From Pseudomonadota bacterium (lineage in GTDB: Bacteria; Pseudomonadota; Alphaproteobacteria; Micropepsales; Micropepsaceae): 12,170 nt of DNA. Of the stretch, positions 1 through 8,439 are shown in pieces. Location of the stretch: positions 1-12,170 of the forward strand of contig JAKBAU010000081.1 in NCBI GenBank assembly GCA_021808875.1, read 5' to 3'. Each line of letters starts with the position of its first letter. Positions within the stretch are counted from its first letter, which is position 1. A program made the position numbers and the translations under genes. The notes beneath the pieces were generated by a model. That model was not told the DNA's origin and searched no databases. It saw only the letters and a list, made by a program, of their open reading frames with translations.

Positions 1-2729
1 ACCAAATATGGAACGACGAGGAGAAGGTCAGCGACGTAACGGCCGCGATCTGCGACCACATCGATTCGGTCTACCAGGAAAACTCCCCCGAGCGGCTTTA
101 CTTCCACATCCTCTACAACATCTTCCAGGACTTCCTCGAGGAAGTCGATCAGGACGCGCTGCCGAACGACCTGACCGGCTACAAGGACACACTCGTCTGG
201 AACAAGCTGTTCAACTATCAACGCGACGCGGCGACTGGCATCATCAACAAGCTGGAGATGCACAACGGCTGCATCCTGGCGGACAGCGTCGGCCTCGGAA
301 AAACCTTCACTGCGCTGGCGGTGATCAAATACTACGAGCTGCGCAATCGGTCGGTCTTGGTTCTGTGTCCGAAGAAGCTCGCTGACAACTGGCGGAATTA
401 TAACACCAACCTGACGACTAACATCTTCGCCAAGGATCGCTTCAACTACGACGTCCTCTGTCATACCGATCTCTCCCGTACTTCGGGAGAGTCATTCGGA
501 ATACCGCTGAATCGCGTGAACTGGGGCAACTATGACCTCGTCGTCATCGACGAGTCGCACAATTTTCGAAACAACGACGTCTTCAAGGACCGGGAGACGC
601 GCTACCAGAAGCTGATGAACAAGGTCATCCGCTCCGGCGTGAAGACCAAGGCTCTGATGCTCTCAGCGACGCCGGTGAACAATCGGTTCAACGATCTGCG
701 CAATCAGCTTGCCCTGGCCTACGAGGGGGAATCCGAGAACCTCAGTCGCCACCTCAAGACCAAGACCGGGGTTGAGGAGATATTTCGGCGTGCCCAGAAG
801 GCCTTCAATGTCTGGTCGGAGCTTCCACCACCGGAGCGGACGGCGGCCGCCATCCTCAAGGCGCTCGAGTTCGATTTTTTCGAGCTGCTCGACGCGGTGA
901 CGATCGCCCGGTCACGCAAACATATCGAGACCTTCTACGACACAAAGGATATCGGAAAGTTCCCGCAGCGCCGAAGGCCGCTGTCTCATCAGTGCCCGAT
1001 CACCCACCGGCCCGACGTGCTCGGGCTCAATGATATCTTCAGCCACTTGTCGGTACTCAAACTCGCCGTTTACGCCCCTATAAGCTACATCCTGCCGAGC
1101 CGGTTGCGCAAATACGAAGAGATCTACGACACCCAGGTCGAGGGCGGGCGCGGCAAGCTGCGCCAGGCGGATCGGGAGCGGAGCCTTCAGGCTCTCATGA
1201 CCACCAATCTGCTCAAGCGGCTGGAAAGTTCGGTTGAAGCCTTTCGGCTTACCTTGCGTGCGCTGAGTGGGAACATCGCGCAAACGCTCGAAGCAATCTC
1301 GTCCTTCGAACAAACCGGCGGCTCGGCGAGTGTCACCGATCATCTCGACGATCCTGGCTTCGATGCCGACGATGAGGACCTGACCGGGCTCGACGAGTTC
1401 ACGGTCGGCAGGAAGATCCAGATCAGCCTCGCGGACATGGACCTGTCGTCGTGGAAGCACGACCTGGAGGCCGACCTCGCCCTCATCCGGGACCTGATCG
1501 CTTCGATGGACAAGGTCGGTCCCGACGACGACGCCAAGCTTCAGCACCTCAAGGACGTCATCACCCGCAAGGTGGACGAGCCGCTGAACCCCGGCAACCG
1601 CAAGGTCCTCATCTTCACGGCCTTCGCCGACACGGCGAAGTATCTCTACACCAACCTGATGCCGGCCTTCCTGGAATCCCACGGGCTCAATTCCGGCCTG
1701 GTGACGGGCTCCGACGCGCCGAAGACCACGCTCAAGAAGGGCTACGATTTCCAGTCGGTCCTGACGCTGTTCTCGCCGCGTTCGAAGGAGAAGCATCTGG
1801 TCCTGCCGCATGAGGCCGGCGAGATCGACATTCTGATCGGCACGGACTGCATCTCCGAAGGCCAGAACCTTCAGGACTGCGACTATCTGATCAACTACGA
1901 CATCCACTGGAATCCCGTGCGGATCATCCAGCGCTTTGGGCGCATCGACCGCATCGGATCGCCGAACGCGCAGATCCAGCTCGTCAACTACTGGCCGGAC
2001 ATCTCACTCGATGAATATATCAACCTCAAGGAGCGCGTCGAAAACCGCATGGTGATCGCCGACCTCACGGCTACGGGCGATGACAACGTGCTCACCGCCA
2101 AGAGCAGCGACATCGCTTACCGAAAGGACCAACTCAAGCGCCTTCAGGAGGAGGTCATCGAGCTCGAGGACGTGCGGACCGGAATCTCGATCACCGATCT
2201 CGGTCTCAACGATTTCCGCATGGACCTCCTGAACCACATCAAGGAGAACGGTAACCTTGAGCATCTGCCCAACGGCATGCACGCGGTCGTGCCCGCGCAG
2301 CTGGCACTCGGGCTCCCGCCGGGGGTGATCTTCGCGCTGAAGAACATCCACGACAGCGTGAACATCAACCAGCAGAACCGCCTGCACCCCTATTACCTCG
2401 TCTATGTCGGCCGCGACGGGGAGGTCGTGGTCGACCATACCGAGGTGAAGCGGCTGCTCGACCTGATCCGGACGAGTTGCAGGGGCCGGCCGGAGCCGAT
2501 CCAGGCGGTTTGCCGTCTATTCAACGAGCTGACGCAGGACGGCCGGAAGATGGGGCAATGCTCCGCGCTTCTAAGCGCGGCCATCCGTTCGATGATCGAG
2601 GTGAAAGAGGAGAAAGACCTCGATAGTCTGTTCAGCGGCGGGCGAACCACGGCGTTGGTTCACAGTATCGCCGGGCTCGACGATTTCGAGTTGATCGCCT
2701 TCCTAGTGGTGGAGGAGGCGCCCGCATGA
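1..2729 (+). CDS. SNF2-type DEAD/DEAH-box helicase of an extended type III-like R-M operon, 5' partial
   Basis: The reading frame is open from the window edge (first full codon at nt 3) to TGA 2727-2729, giving 908 residues, so the gene starts upstream. The first in-frame ATG (258) sits just before Walker A and is not a plausible start. Counted from nt 3, superfamily 2 motifs appear in order: Walker A GLGKT 97-101, DESH box 183-186, SAT 221-223, a motif-IV-like VLIFTAF, motif V GTDCISEGQNL 613-623 and motif VI QRFGRIDRIG 643-652. Both RecA lobes are therefore present and intact. A long, partly acidic insertion separates the lobes and a roughly 250-residue tail follows motif VI. Helicases of this family found next to DUF4391 and Mod/Res genes often carry an N-terminal phospholipase-D-like domain; that is family knowledge, as the region is outside the window. 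Likely role: ATP-driven DNA translocation or remodelling in defence. The first part (about 360-600) is about 52% GC, against about 65% further on. Helicase identity is near certain; the exact role is inferred. Confidence 0.93.
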   Translation, partial: QIWNDEEKVSDVTAAICDHIDSVYQENSPERLYFHILYNIFQDFLEEVDQDALPNDLTGYKDTLVWNKLFNYQRDAATGIINKLEMHNGCILADSVGLGKTFTALAVIKYYELRNRSVLVLCPKKLADNWRNYNTNLTTNIFAKDRFNYDVLCHTDLSRTSGESFGIPLNRVNWGNYDLVVIDESHNFRNNDVFKDRETRYQKLMNKVIRSGVKTKALMLSATPVNNRFNDLRNQLALAYEGESENLSRHLKTKTGVEEIFRRAQKAFNVWSELPPPERTAAAILKALEFDFFELLDAVTIARSRKHIETFYDTKDIGKFPQRRRPLSHQCPITHRPDVLGLNDIFSHLSVLKLAVYAPISYILPSRLRKYEEIYDTQVEGGRGKLRQADRERSLQALMTTNLLKRLESSVEAFRLTLRALSGNIAQTLEAISSFEQTGGSASVTDHLDDPGFDADDEDLTGLDEFTVGRKIQISLADMDLSSWKHDLEADLALIRDLIASMDKVGPDDDAKLQHLKDVITRKVDEPLNPGNRKVLIFTAFADTAKYLYTNLMPAFLESHGLNSGLVTGSDAPKTTLKKGYDFQSVLTLFSPRSKEKHLVLPHEAGEIDILIGTDCISEGQNLQDCDYLINYDIHWNPVRIIQRFGRIDRIGSPNAQIQLVNYWPDISLDEYINLKERVENRMVIADLTATGDDNVLTAKSSDIAYRKDQLKRLQEEVIELEDVRTGISITDLGLNDFRMDLLNHIKENGNLEHLPNGMHAVVPAQLALGLPPGVIFALKNIHDSVNINQQNRLHPYYLVYVGRDGEVVVDHTEVKRLLDLIRTSCRGRPEPIQAVCRLFNELTQDGRKMGQCSALLSAAIRSMIEVKEEKDLDSLFSGGRTTALVHSIAGLDDFELIAFLVVEEAPA
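471..491. repeat. Perfect 8-bp inverted repeat inside the helicase gene
   Basis: CTCTCCCG (471-478) and CGGGAGAG (484-491) are perfect reverse complements around the 5-nt loop TACTT. The hairpin lies within helicase codons between motifs I and II. No T-run follows, so it is not a standard intrinsic terminator. It may be chance in GC-rich coding sequence. Confidence 0.5.
2711..2729 (+). promoter_or_regulatory. Strong ribosome binding site and ATGA stop/start overlap (helicase to DUF4391)
   Basis: GGAGGAGG (2711-2718) lies 7 nt before the ATG at 2726, and ATGA at 2726-2729 contains both this start and the helicase stop. The site fixes the DUF4391 start and indicates translational coupling, so the two proteins are probably made in linked amounts. 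Confidence 0.8.
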
Positions 2730-3421
2730 TCACCGCCTTCTTCGACTATCCCAAGGCCGCCGCCTTCGGCCGCGTGGTGCCCAAGACGCGGATATATGAG
2801 CACGTTGGCGCCAGCACCGCGCTGAAGGACCTGTTGGTCACGCAGGTCGATCAGATCGTCTGGAGATTCAAGCTGGCGCCCGAGACGATCAACCTCGCCG
2901 CCACGCGAGCGGTGAGCGAGATTCAGGTGTTTGGGATCAGCCTGCGGACCAGCAAGCTGGACGAAGAGGTGCTGCGCGCGATCGACCGCGCCATCCCTTT
3001 CCCGTTGCTCTTCGAGCTCACCTGGTCGGGCAAGAGGAGGGCGGTCGCCACCTTCAAGCGGCCGAGCGAGGCGGATGCGGCCAAATGGGTGGTCAGCGAA
3101 TACTTCGCGACCGACTGGACGCCGGACGACGCGCCGCGCCGGCCCCTGCCGATCGCACTCAATCTTGGTGGACTCTACGACGCCATTCTCACGGCCATGA
3201 TGCCGGTGGCGAACGCGGCGGACGAAGACATTCAGACGCGCGTGGCGCGCATGGAAGCGATCCGGGCCAAGACCCGAGAGGTAGACCGGATCAAGGCGCG
3301 GCTGGGCCGCGAAAGGAAATTCAACAAGCGGGTCGCTATCAACGCGGAGCTGCGGATGGCCAAGCAGGAGCTGGATCGCTTGGCCATGGGTGAGCCCATC
3401 CGTGCTGTGACGATCGAGTAA
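2726..3421 (+). CDS. DUF4391 domain-containing protein
   Basis: A 231-residue protein recognised as DUF4391 from its opening pattern: FFDYPKAAAFGRVVPKTRIYEH near the N-terminus, then a VDQIVWRFKLAPETINL-type segment and an EIQVFGISL strand. DUF4391 proteins are typically of this size and recur between a PLD/SNF2-type helicase and a type III-like mod gene, exactly the position here. No enzymatic motif is obvious. The N-terminal two thirds look like an alpha/beta domain; the last 60 or so residues are charged and helical (many R, K, E), possibly a short coiled coil for protein contacts. There is no signal peptide or membrane segment, so it should be cytoplasmic. The start overlaps the helicase stop and is preceded by a strong ribosome binding site. 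Biochemical function is unknown; a structural or adaptor role linking the helicase to the Mod/Res complex is inference. Confidence 0.85.
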   Translation: MITAFFDYPKAAAFGRVVPKTRIYEHVGASTALKDLLVTQVDQIVWRFKLAPETINLAATRAVSEIQVFGISLRTSKLDEEVLRAIDRAIPFPLLFELTWSGKRRAVATFKRPSEADAAKWVVSEYFATDWTPDDAPRRPLPIALNLGGLYDAILTAMMPVANAADEDIQTRVARMEAIRAKTREVDRIKARLGRERKFNKRVAINAELRMAKQELDRLAMGEPIRAVTIE

Positions 3422-3432
3422 GAGGACGACGT

Positions 3433-5307
3433 ATGGAAAAGCTGAAGATGCACAGCCCCGACATATCCCTGGAGAACATCGCAAAAATCCGCGAACTGTT
3501 CCCCGGCTGTGTGACCGAAGCGCACGACGAGGCGACCGGGAGACTCCGACTGGCTTTGGACTTCGACCAGCTTCGGCAGGAGCTAAGCGATCACATCGTG
3601 GAAGGATCTCAAGAGCGCTATCGGTTGGACTGGCCGGGGAAAAGAGAGGCATTGGCAACAGCTAATGCGCCGATCGCGAAGACCCTCCGCCCCTGCCGTG
3701 AACAAAGTGTTGAGTTCGATAACTCAAAAAATCTATTTATCGAGGGAGACAACCTGGAAGCTCTAAAGCTCCTGTTGGAAATATACCTCGGAAAGATAAA
3801 AATCATTTACATAGATCCGCCCTATAACACGGGACGAGATTTTATTTACGACGATGATTTTTCGGAAGATTTGGAGGCGTACTTTAGGCAGTCGCAGCAA
3901 GCTGATGACAACTCGGAGCGCCTTGTCGCAAATACGGAAGCCAATGGTCGATTTCACTCCGATTGGCTTACGATGATGTATGCACGCCTGCGGCTCGCGC
4001 GGTCGCTCCTGAAGGATGACGGTGTCATTTTTATCTCGATAGACGATAATGAGTCAGACAACCTTCGGAAGCTCTGCGGCGAGATATTTGGCGAGGAAAA
4101 TTTTGTTGCACAGATAATATGGCAGAAAGTCTTTTCTCCAAAAAATACTGCACAATGGTTCTCGGAAGACCACGATTACGTACTCGTGTATGCTAAGCAA
4201 AAGGCGCTGTGGACTCCGCAGCTGCTCCCTCAAACCGAGGAAATGATCGCTCGTTACAAGAACCCCGATAATGATTCCCGTGGGCCTTGGACGTCGGGAG
4301 ACCTGCAAGCTCGTAATTACTACGCAGAAGGAACATACCCTGTAACTTGTCCATCCGGCCGAGTCATCGAAGGACCCGGCAGGGGAATGTATTGGCGGGT
4401 CAGTCCAGAGAACTTCAAGAAGCTCGATAACGACAATAGGATTTGGTGGGGCGACGACGGCAACAATATGCCTAGACTGAAGCGCTTCCTTTCTGAGGTG
4501 AAACAGGGACGGACGCCACAAACCATATGGTTCTATAAAGAGGTGGGTCACACCCAGGACGCAAAGAAGGATTTGTTGAAATATGTACCATTCCAGCACA
4601 CTGAAAATGTCCTTAATTCGGTTAAGCCGGTAGGGTTGATCCAAAGAATTCTTCAGCTAGCAGGCAAGCCCGGCAATCAAGACATTGTGCTCGATTTTTT
4701 CAGCGGAAGCGCAACCACGGCGCACGCAGTAATAAAGCAAAATGCAAAGGACGGCGGAAATCGAAGGTACATAGCAGTACAATTTCCGGAGCCATTACCC
4801 TCACCGGAAGACGATATGAAGTCCATCTTCGAGATGGGCCTCAAGCGTATTCGAAATGTTGCGGCAGAATTGCTCGAAAACCATCATGCAGCAGATCTGG
4901 ACGTCGGCTTCCGTGTCCTCAAGGTCGACACGTCAAACATGCAGAACGTGTACTACCGCCCGGATCAGGTTGATCAGAGGGACCTGCTTCAGGCGGTCGA
5001 CAACATTAGGCCGGATCGCACCCCGGAGGATTTGCTGTTCCAGGTTTTGGTCGATTGGGGCGTGGACCTGACTCTGCCGATCCGGCGCGAGGCGGTGCTG
5101 GGCAAGATTGTCTTCTTCGTGGATGAAAACGCCCTCGCCGCTTGCTTCGATGTGGGGGTGACCGAGGAACTGGTGAAGGAGCTTGCCAGCCGCGAACCGC
5201 TGCGCGTCGTCTTCCGTGACAACGGCTTCGTGTCGGACGCCGTGAAGATCAACGTCGAGCAGGTCTTCCGCCAGCTTTCCCCCAGCACCGACGTCCGGTC
5301 GATCTGA
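3433..5307 (+). CDS. mod: Type III-like DNA (adenine-N6) methyltransferase, Mod subunit
   Basis: A 624-residue protein that methylates, and in a type III-like pair also recognises, the target site. Motif order is that of a beta-class amino-methyltransferase: catalytic motif IV DPPY at residues 128-131 (preceded by IIYI), a FISIDDNE segment at 200-207, a target-recognition region roughly 220-390, then the AdoMet-binding motif DFFSGSATT at 421-429. DPPY favours N6-adenine as product. The C-terminal 130 residues resemble the Mod tail that contacts Res. Length is normal for the family. The ATG at 3433 lies 11 nt after the DUF4391 stop, with AAGAGGA (3420-3426) overlapping that stop. Composition is odd: about 3715-4850 is near 40% GC with repeated ATA codons (residues 117, 122, 127, 203, 218, 229, 230), while the 3' end returns to about 65%, suggesting a recombined block. 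Identity is confident; the recognition sequence cannot be read from this window. Confidence 0.94.
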   Translation: MEKLKMHSPDISLENIAKIRELFPGCVTEAHDEATGRLRLALDFDQLRQELSDHIVEGSQERYRLDWPGKREALATANAPIAKTLRPCREQSVEFDNSKNLFIEGDNLEALKLLLEIYLGKIKIIYIDPPYNTGRDFIYDDDFSEDLEAYFRQSQQADDNSERLVANTEANGRFHSDWLTMMYARLRLARSLLKDDGVIFISIDDNESDNLRKLCGEIFGEENFVAQIIWQKVFSPKNTAQWFSEDHDYVLVYAKQKALWTPQLLPQTEEMIARYKNPDNDSRGPWTSGDLQARNYYAEGTYPVTCPSGRVIEGPGRGMYWRVSPENFKKLDNDNRIWWGDDGNNMPRLKRFLSEVKQGRTPQTIWFYKEVGHTQDAKKDLLKYVPFQHTENVLNSVKPVGLIQRILQLAGKPGNQDIVLDFFSGSATTAHAVIKQNAKDGGNRRYIAVQFPEPLPSPEDDMKSIFEMGLKRIRNVAAELLENHHAADLDVGFRVLKVDTSNMQNVYYRPDQVDQRDLLQAVDNIRPDRTPEDLLFQVLVDWGVDLTLPIRREAVLGKIVFFVDENALAACFDVGVTEELVKELASREPLRVVFRDNGFVSDAVKINVEQVFRQLSPSTDVRSI

Positions 5308-5320
5308 GGGGGCGACGGAA
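5306..5320 (+). promoter_or_regulatory. Ribosome binding site of res, overlapping the mod stop codon
   Basis: GAGGGGG (5306-5312) begins inside the mod TGA (5305-5307) and ends 8 nt before the ATG at 5321. Ribosomes finishing mod would therefore terminate on the res ribosome binding site, which suggests coupled synthesis of the two subunits. Confidence 0.65.
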
Positions 5321-8300
5321 ATGAAGCTGAAGTTCAAAGTCCAGTCCTACCAGACCCAGGCCGTAGACTCGGTGGTGGACTGCTTCGCCGGCCAGCCGCT
5401 GGTGAGCGGCATCACCTACCGCATCGACCCCGGCCGCAAGGCGCAGGTTAGTGCCTTCGAGGAGGGCTTCAAGAACGCCGATCTTGCTTTGACCGACCTT
5501 CAGGTGCTGGCCAACATCAAGGACGTCCAGCGGCGCCAGAACCTACCGATCTCGGACAAGCTGGTCTCCAACGCCGGATGCAGGTTCAACCTCGACATCG
5601 AGATGGAGACCGGCACCGGCAAAACGTACTGCTACATCAAGACCATGTTCGAGATGAACGAGCGCTATGGTTGGTCGAAGTTCATCATCATGGTGCCCAG
5701 CATCGCCATCCGTGAGGGGGTTTACAAATCGCTCCAGATCACCGCCGACCATTTCGCCGAGAGCTACGGGAAGAAGGCGCGCTTCTTCATCTACAACTCC
5801 CGGCGGCTGCACGAGTTGGAGAGCTTTTCGTCGGACGCCGGCGTCAACGTCATGGTGATCAACATCCAGGCGTTCAACGCCCGGGGCGCTGACAACCGGC
5901 GCATCTATGACGAACTGGACGATTTCCAGTCCCGCAAGCCCATCGACGTGATTGCCAGCAACCGGCCGATCCTGATCCTCGACGAGCCGCAGAAAATGGA
6001 AGGCGCCGCCACGATGGAGGCGCTGCCGAAATTCAAGCCGCTGATGATCCTTCGCTACTCGGCGACGCACCGGACCGAGCACAATCGCGTCCACCGGCTC
6101 GACGCGCTCGACGCTTATAACCAGAAGCTCGTGAAGAAGATCGCTGTGCGTGGCATCCAGACGCGCGGCCTCGCCGGCACCAACGCCTATCTCTATCTCG
6201 AGGGCATCGACATCTCGAAGAAGGCGCCGGTGGCGCGCATCGAGATCGAGGTCAAGCTGAAGTCCGGCGAGATCAAGCGGCAGCTCAGGCGGCTGGAGCT
6301 TCGCGACGACCTCTTTGCCGAGTCCGGGGAGCTGGATCAGTATCGCGACGGCTTCACCATCGCGCAGATCGATGCCCGGAACGACACGGTGGAGTTCACG
6401 AACGGCCTGGTGCTCAGTGCCGGTGAAGCGGCCGGGGACGTGTCTGAGCGCGACATAAGGCGCATCCAAATCCGCGAGACGATCAAAGCGCACCTCGACA
6501 AGGAGAAGCAACTCTTCACCCAGGGCATCAAGGTGCTGTCGCTCTTCTTTATCGACGAGGTGGTGAAGTACCGGGACTATGCCCAGCCTGACGAGAAGGG
6601 CGAATATGCGCGCGTGTTCGAGGAGGAGTACGAACTCCTCAAAGAGGAGTTTCTGTCGGAGCTGGCAATCGACAATGAGGCCTACCGCAAGCATCTGGCC
6701 GGGATCGATGCCGCAGCGACCCACAATGGCTATTTCTCGATCGACAAGAAGACGAACCGGCTGAAGGACCCTGTGGTCGGGGCGCGCGCGGTCGATTCCG
6801 ACGACGTTGACGCCTATGACCTGATCCTGAGGGACAAGGAGCGGCTACTGTCCTTCGGCGAGCCGACCCGCTTCATCTTCTCGCACTCGGCGCTCAGGGA
6901 GGGGTGGGACAATCCGAACGTGTTCGTCATGTGCATGCTCAAGCACAGCGACAACACGATCTCGCGTCACCAGGAAGTGGGCCGCGGGCTGCGCCTGTCG
7001 GTCGATCAGAATGGCGACCGCATGGATAATCCCGCCGTGGTCCACGACATCAACATCCTGACCGTCGTGGCGAGCGAGAGCTACAGGGATTTCGTCAGTG
7101 GCCTCCAGAGGGAGATCGCCGACACGCTGACCTCCCGCCCCCGGAAGGCGACCGAGGCCTATTTCACCGGAAAGACCATCACGACGGACGGCGGGCCGAT
7201 CGAGATCACGCCAGCGATGGCCAAGCAAATCTACCGCTACCTGGTGAAGAACGACTACTCGGACGAGTCGGACCAGATCACCACGGCGTACCATGAGGCC
7301 AAGGAGGCCGGGACGCTGGCGGCGTTGCCGGACGACCTGAAGCCTCACGCGGATCAGATCTTCCAGATCATCGACAGCGTGTTCAGCGATGCCCAGTTGC
7401 CGAAGGTGGACGATGGCCGGAAGCCCAAGACCAATCCGCTGAACGAAAACTTCGAAAAGAAGGAGTTTCAAGAACTCTGGCGTCGGATCAACCAGAAGGC
7501 CGTCTATCGCGTCGAGTTCGATTCCGATGAGTTGGTCCGTAAATGTGTGAGCGCTCTCGACAACCAGCTCCGGGTCACGCCGCTTCAATACACCGTGCAG
7601 ACCGGCATCCAGGGCGATGGACTGACCGATGAGCAATTGAAGGCCGGCGACGGCTTCTCCCTCACCGGATCGACGACCGAGCGCGGCGGATCGATCCATT
7701 CCCTTGTGAAATACGACCTTCTCGGAAAGGTCGCCGAAAACACCGAGCTGACGCGCAAGACCGTGGCCGACATCCTCACCGGCATCCAGGCCAGTGTGTT
7801 CAGTCAATTCAGAGAGAACCCCGAGCACTTCATTGCCGAGGCCTCCCGGATCGTCGCCGAGCAGAAGGCTACGATGATCATCGAACGGCTCGCCTACGAC
7901 GGCCTGTCCGAGCGGTACGCCGTGGACATCTTCACGGCCAACCAAACCGGGCAGGACTTTTCGAAGGTCAGTGCGAAGCTGAAGCACCACGTCTACGACT
8001 ATGTCGTCACAGACTCGGAGATCGAGCGCAAATTCGCCGGTGCCCTGGACGCTAGCAGCGAGGTGGTGGTCTACGCCAAGCTTCCCCGCGGCTTCCTTAT
8101 CCCGACGCCGGTTGGCGACTACAATCCGGACTGGGCGATTTCCTTCAAGGAAGGCTGCGTCAAACACATCTACTTCGTCGCCGAGACCAAGGGCACCATG
8201 TCCTCGATGAAGCTCCGCGAGATCGAGAACACCAAGATCGCGTGCGCTCGAAAGTTCTTTGACGAGATTGGACGGCGAGTCAGCGAGGATCGGGTCAAGT

Positions 8301-8359
8301 ACGACGTCGTCACCAGTTACGAGAAGCTCATGGATATCGTTGGGCGGGCAGCCGCCTGA
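5321..8359 (+). CDS. res: Type III-like restriction endonuclease, Res subunit (DEAD/DEAH translocase plus PD-(D/E)xK nuclease)
   Basis: A 1012-residue protein of normal Res size. N-terminal translocase motifs are in order: Walker A TGTGKT 97-102, motif II DEPQ 221-224, SAT 247-249, then [12 protein letters not shown] 524-535 (motif V region) and QEVGRGLRL 551-559 (motif VI). DEPQ in place of DEAD/DEAH appears usual for this Res group, so it is not treated as damage. Residues about 560-900 form the linker characteristic of long Res proteins. The C-terminus carries a PD-(D/E)xK nuclease: NPDW with D937, then FVAETKG with E955 and K957, so the catalytic set looks complete. Expected role: with Mod, ATP-dependent translocation and cleavage of DNA carrying unmethylated sites, in the cytoplasm. 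The start follows the mod stop by 13 nt. GC is uniformly high, unlike the middle of mod. Family assignment is confident; nuclease activity is inferred from residues. Confidence 0.95.
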   Translation: MKLKFKVQSYQTQAVDSVVDCFAGQPLVSGITYRIDPGRKAQVSAFEEGFKNADLALTDLQVLANIKDVQRRQNLPISDKLVSNAGCRFNLDIEMETGTGKTYCYIKTMFEMNERYGWSKFIIMVPSIAIREGVYKSLQITADHFAESYGKKARFFIYNSRRLHELESFSSDAGVNVMVINIQAFNARGADNRRIYDELDDFQSRKPIDVIASNRPILILDEPQKMEGAATMEALPKFKPLMILRYSATHRTEHNRVHRLDALDAYNQKLVKKIAVRGIQTRGLAGTNAYLYLEGIDISKKAPVARIEIEVKLKSGEIKRQLRRLELRDDLFAESGELDQYRDGFTIAQIDARNDTVEFTNGLVLSAGEAAGDVSERDIRRIQIRETIKAHLDKEKQLFTQGIKVLSLFFIDEVVKYRDYAQPDEKGEYARVFEEEYELLKEEFLSELAIDNEAYRKHLAGIDAAATHNGYFSIDKKTNRLKDPVVGARAVDSDDVDAYDLILRDKERLLSFGEPTRFIFSHSALREGWDNPNVFVMCMLKHSDNTISRHQEVGRGLRLSVDQNGDRMDNPAVVHDINILTVVASESYRDFVSGLQREIADTLTSRPRKATEAYFTGKTITTDGGPIEITPAMAKQIYRYLVKNDYSDESDQITTAYHEAKEAGTLAALPDDLKPHADQIFQIIDSVFSDAQLPKVDDGRKPKTNPLNENFEKKEFQELWRRINQKAVYRVEFDSDELVRKCVSALDNQLRVTPLQYTVQTGIQGDGLTDEQLKAGDGFSLTGSTTERGGSIHSLVKYDLLGKVAENTELTRKTVADILTGIQASVFSQFRENPEHFIAEASRIVAEQKATMIIERLAYDGLSERYAVDIFTANQTGQDFSKVSAKLKHHVYDYVVTDSEIERKFAGALDASSEVVVYAKLPRGFLIPTPVGDYNPDWAISFKEGCVKHIYFVAETKGTMSSMKLREIENTKIACARKFFDEIGRRVSEDRVKYDVVTSYEKLMDIVGRAAA

Positions 8360-8439
8360 AGCCGATCCAAAATGGGGGAGGCTCCTGGCTCCATAGGCGA
8401 GCCAAAACGTACCGGCCAAGGGCGTGGGGAAGGAATCAG
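8360..8439 (+). other. 80-nt spacer between the R-M and SIR2-HerA halves, with a small hairpin
   Basis: This is the longest gap between genes before the 3' end of the operon. TGGCTC (8386-8391) and GAGCCA (8399-8404) form a 6-bp stem around a 7-nt loop. No run of T follows, so it is not a convincing terminator; transcription probably continues. I cannot identify a credible -35/-10 pair here, though an internal promoter in the end of res is possible. Confidence 0.45.
8426..8434 (+). promoter_or_regulatory. Ribosome binding site of the SIR2 gene
   Basis: GGGGAAGGA lies 5 nt before the ATG at 8440 and supports that start over the ATG at 8372, which opens a different, short frame. Confidence 0.65.

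Noticed and set aside
258..260. ATG as the start of the helicase gene
   Set aside because: The frame is open to the left edge and the upstream residues (WNDEEKV through NKLFNYQRDA) continue the family pattern just before Walker A. The gene is truncated by the window, not started here.
912..1907. Long minus-strand open frame opposite the helicase
   Set aside because: It is a shadow of GC-rich codons. Its composition is rich in V, L, R and D with no family motif, while the + strand has clear helicase motifs.
5981..5992. DEPQ in Res as a broken DEAD/DEAH box
   Set aside because: From memory, Res proteins of this group carry DEPQ or DEPH here, and all other motor and nuclease motifs are intact, so it is not evidence of inactivation.
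1..8359. DISARM or BREX system
   Set aside because: A helicase and a methylase are present, but there is no drmA/drmB pair and no BREX hallmark genes (brxC, pglZ). The Mod/Res architecture is type III-like.
5543..8419. Two long minus-strand open frames (5543-6724 and 6845-8419) opposite res
   Set aside because: Both are antisense to intact, motif-bearing res codons and show no recognisable domain or ribosome binding site.
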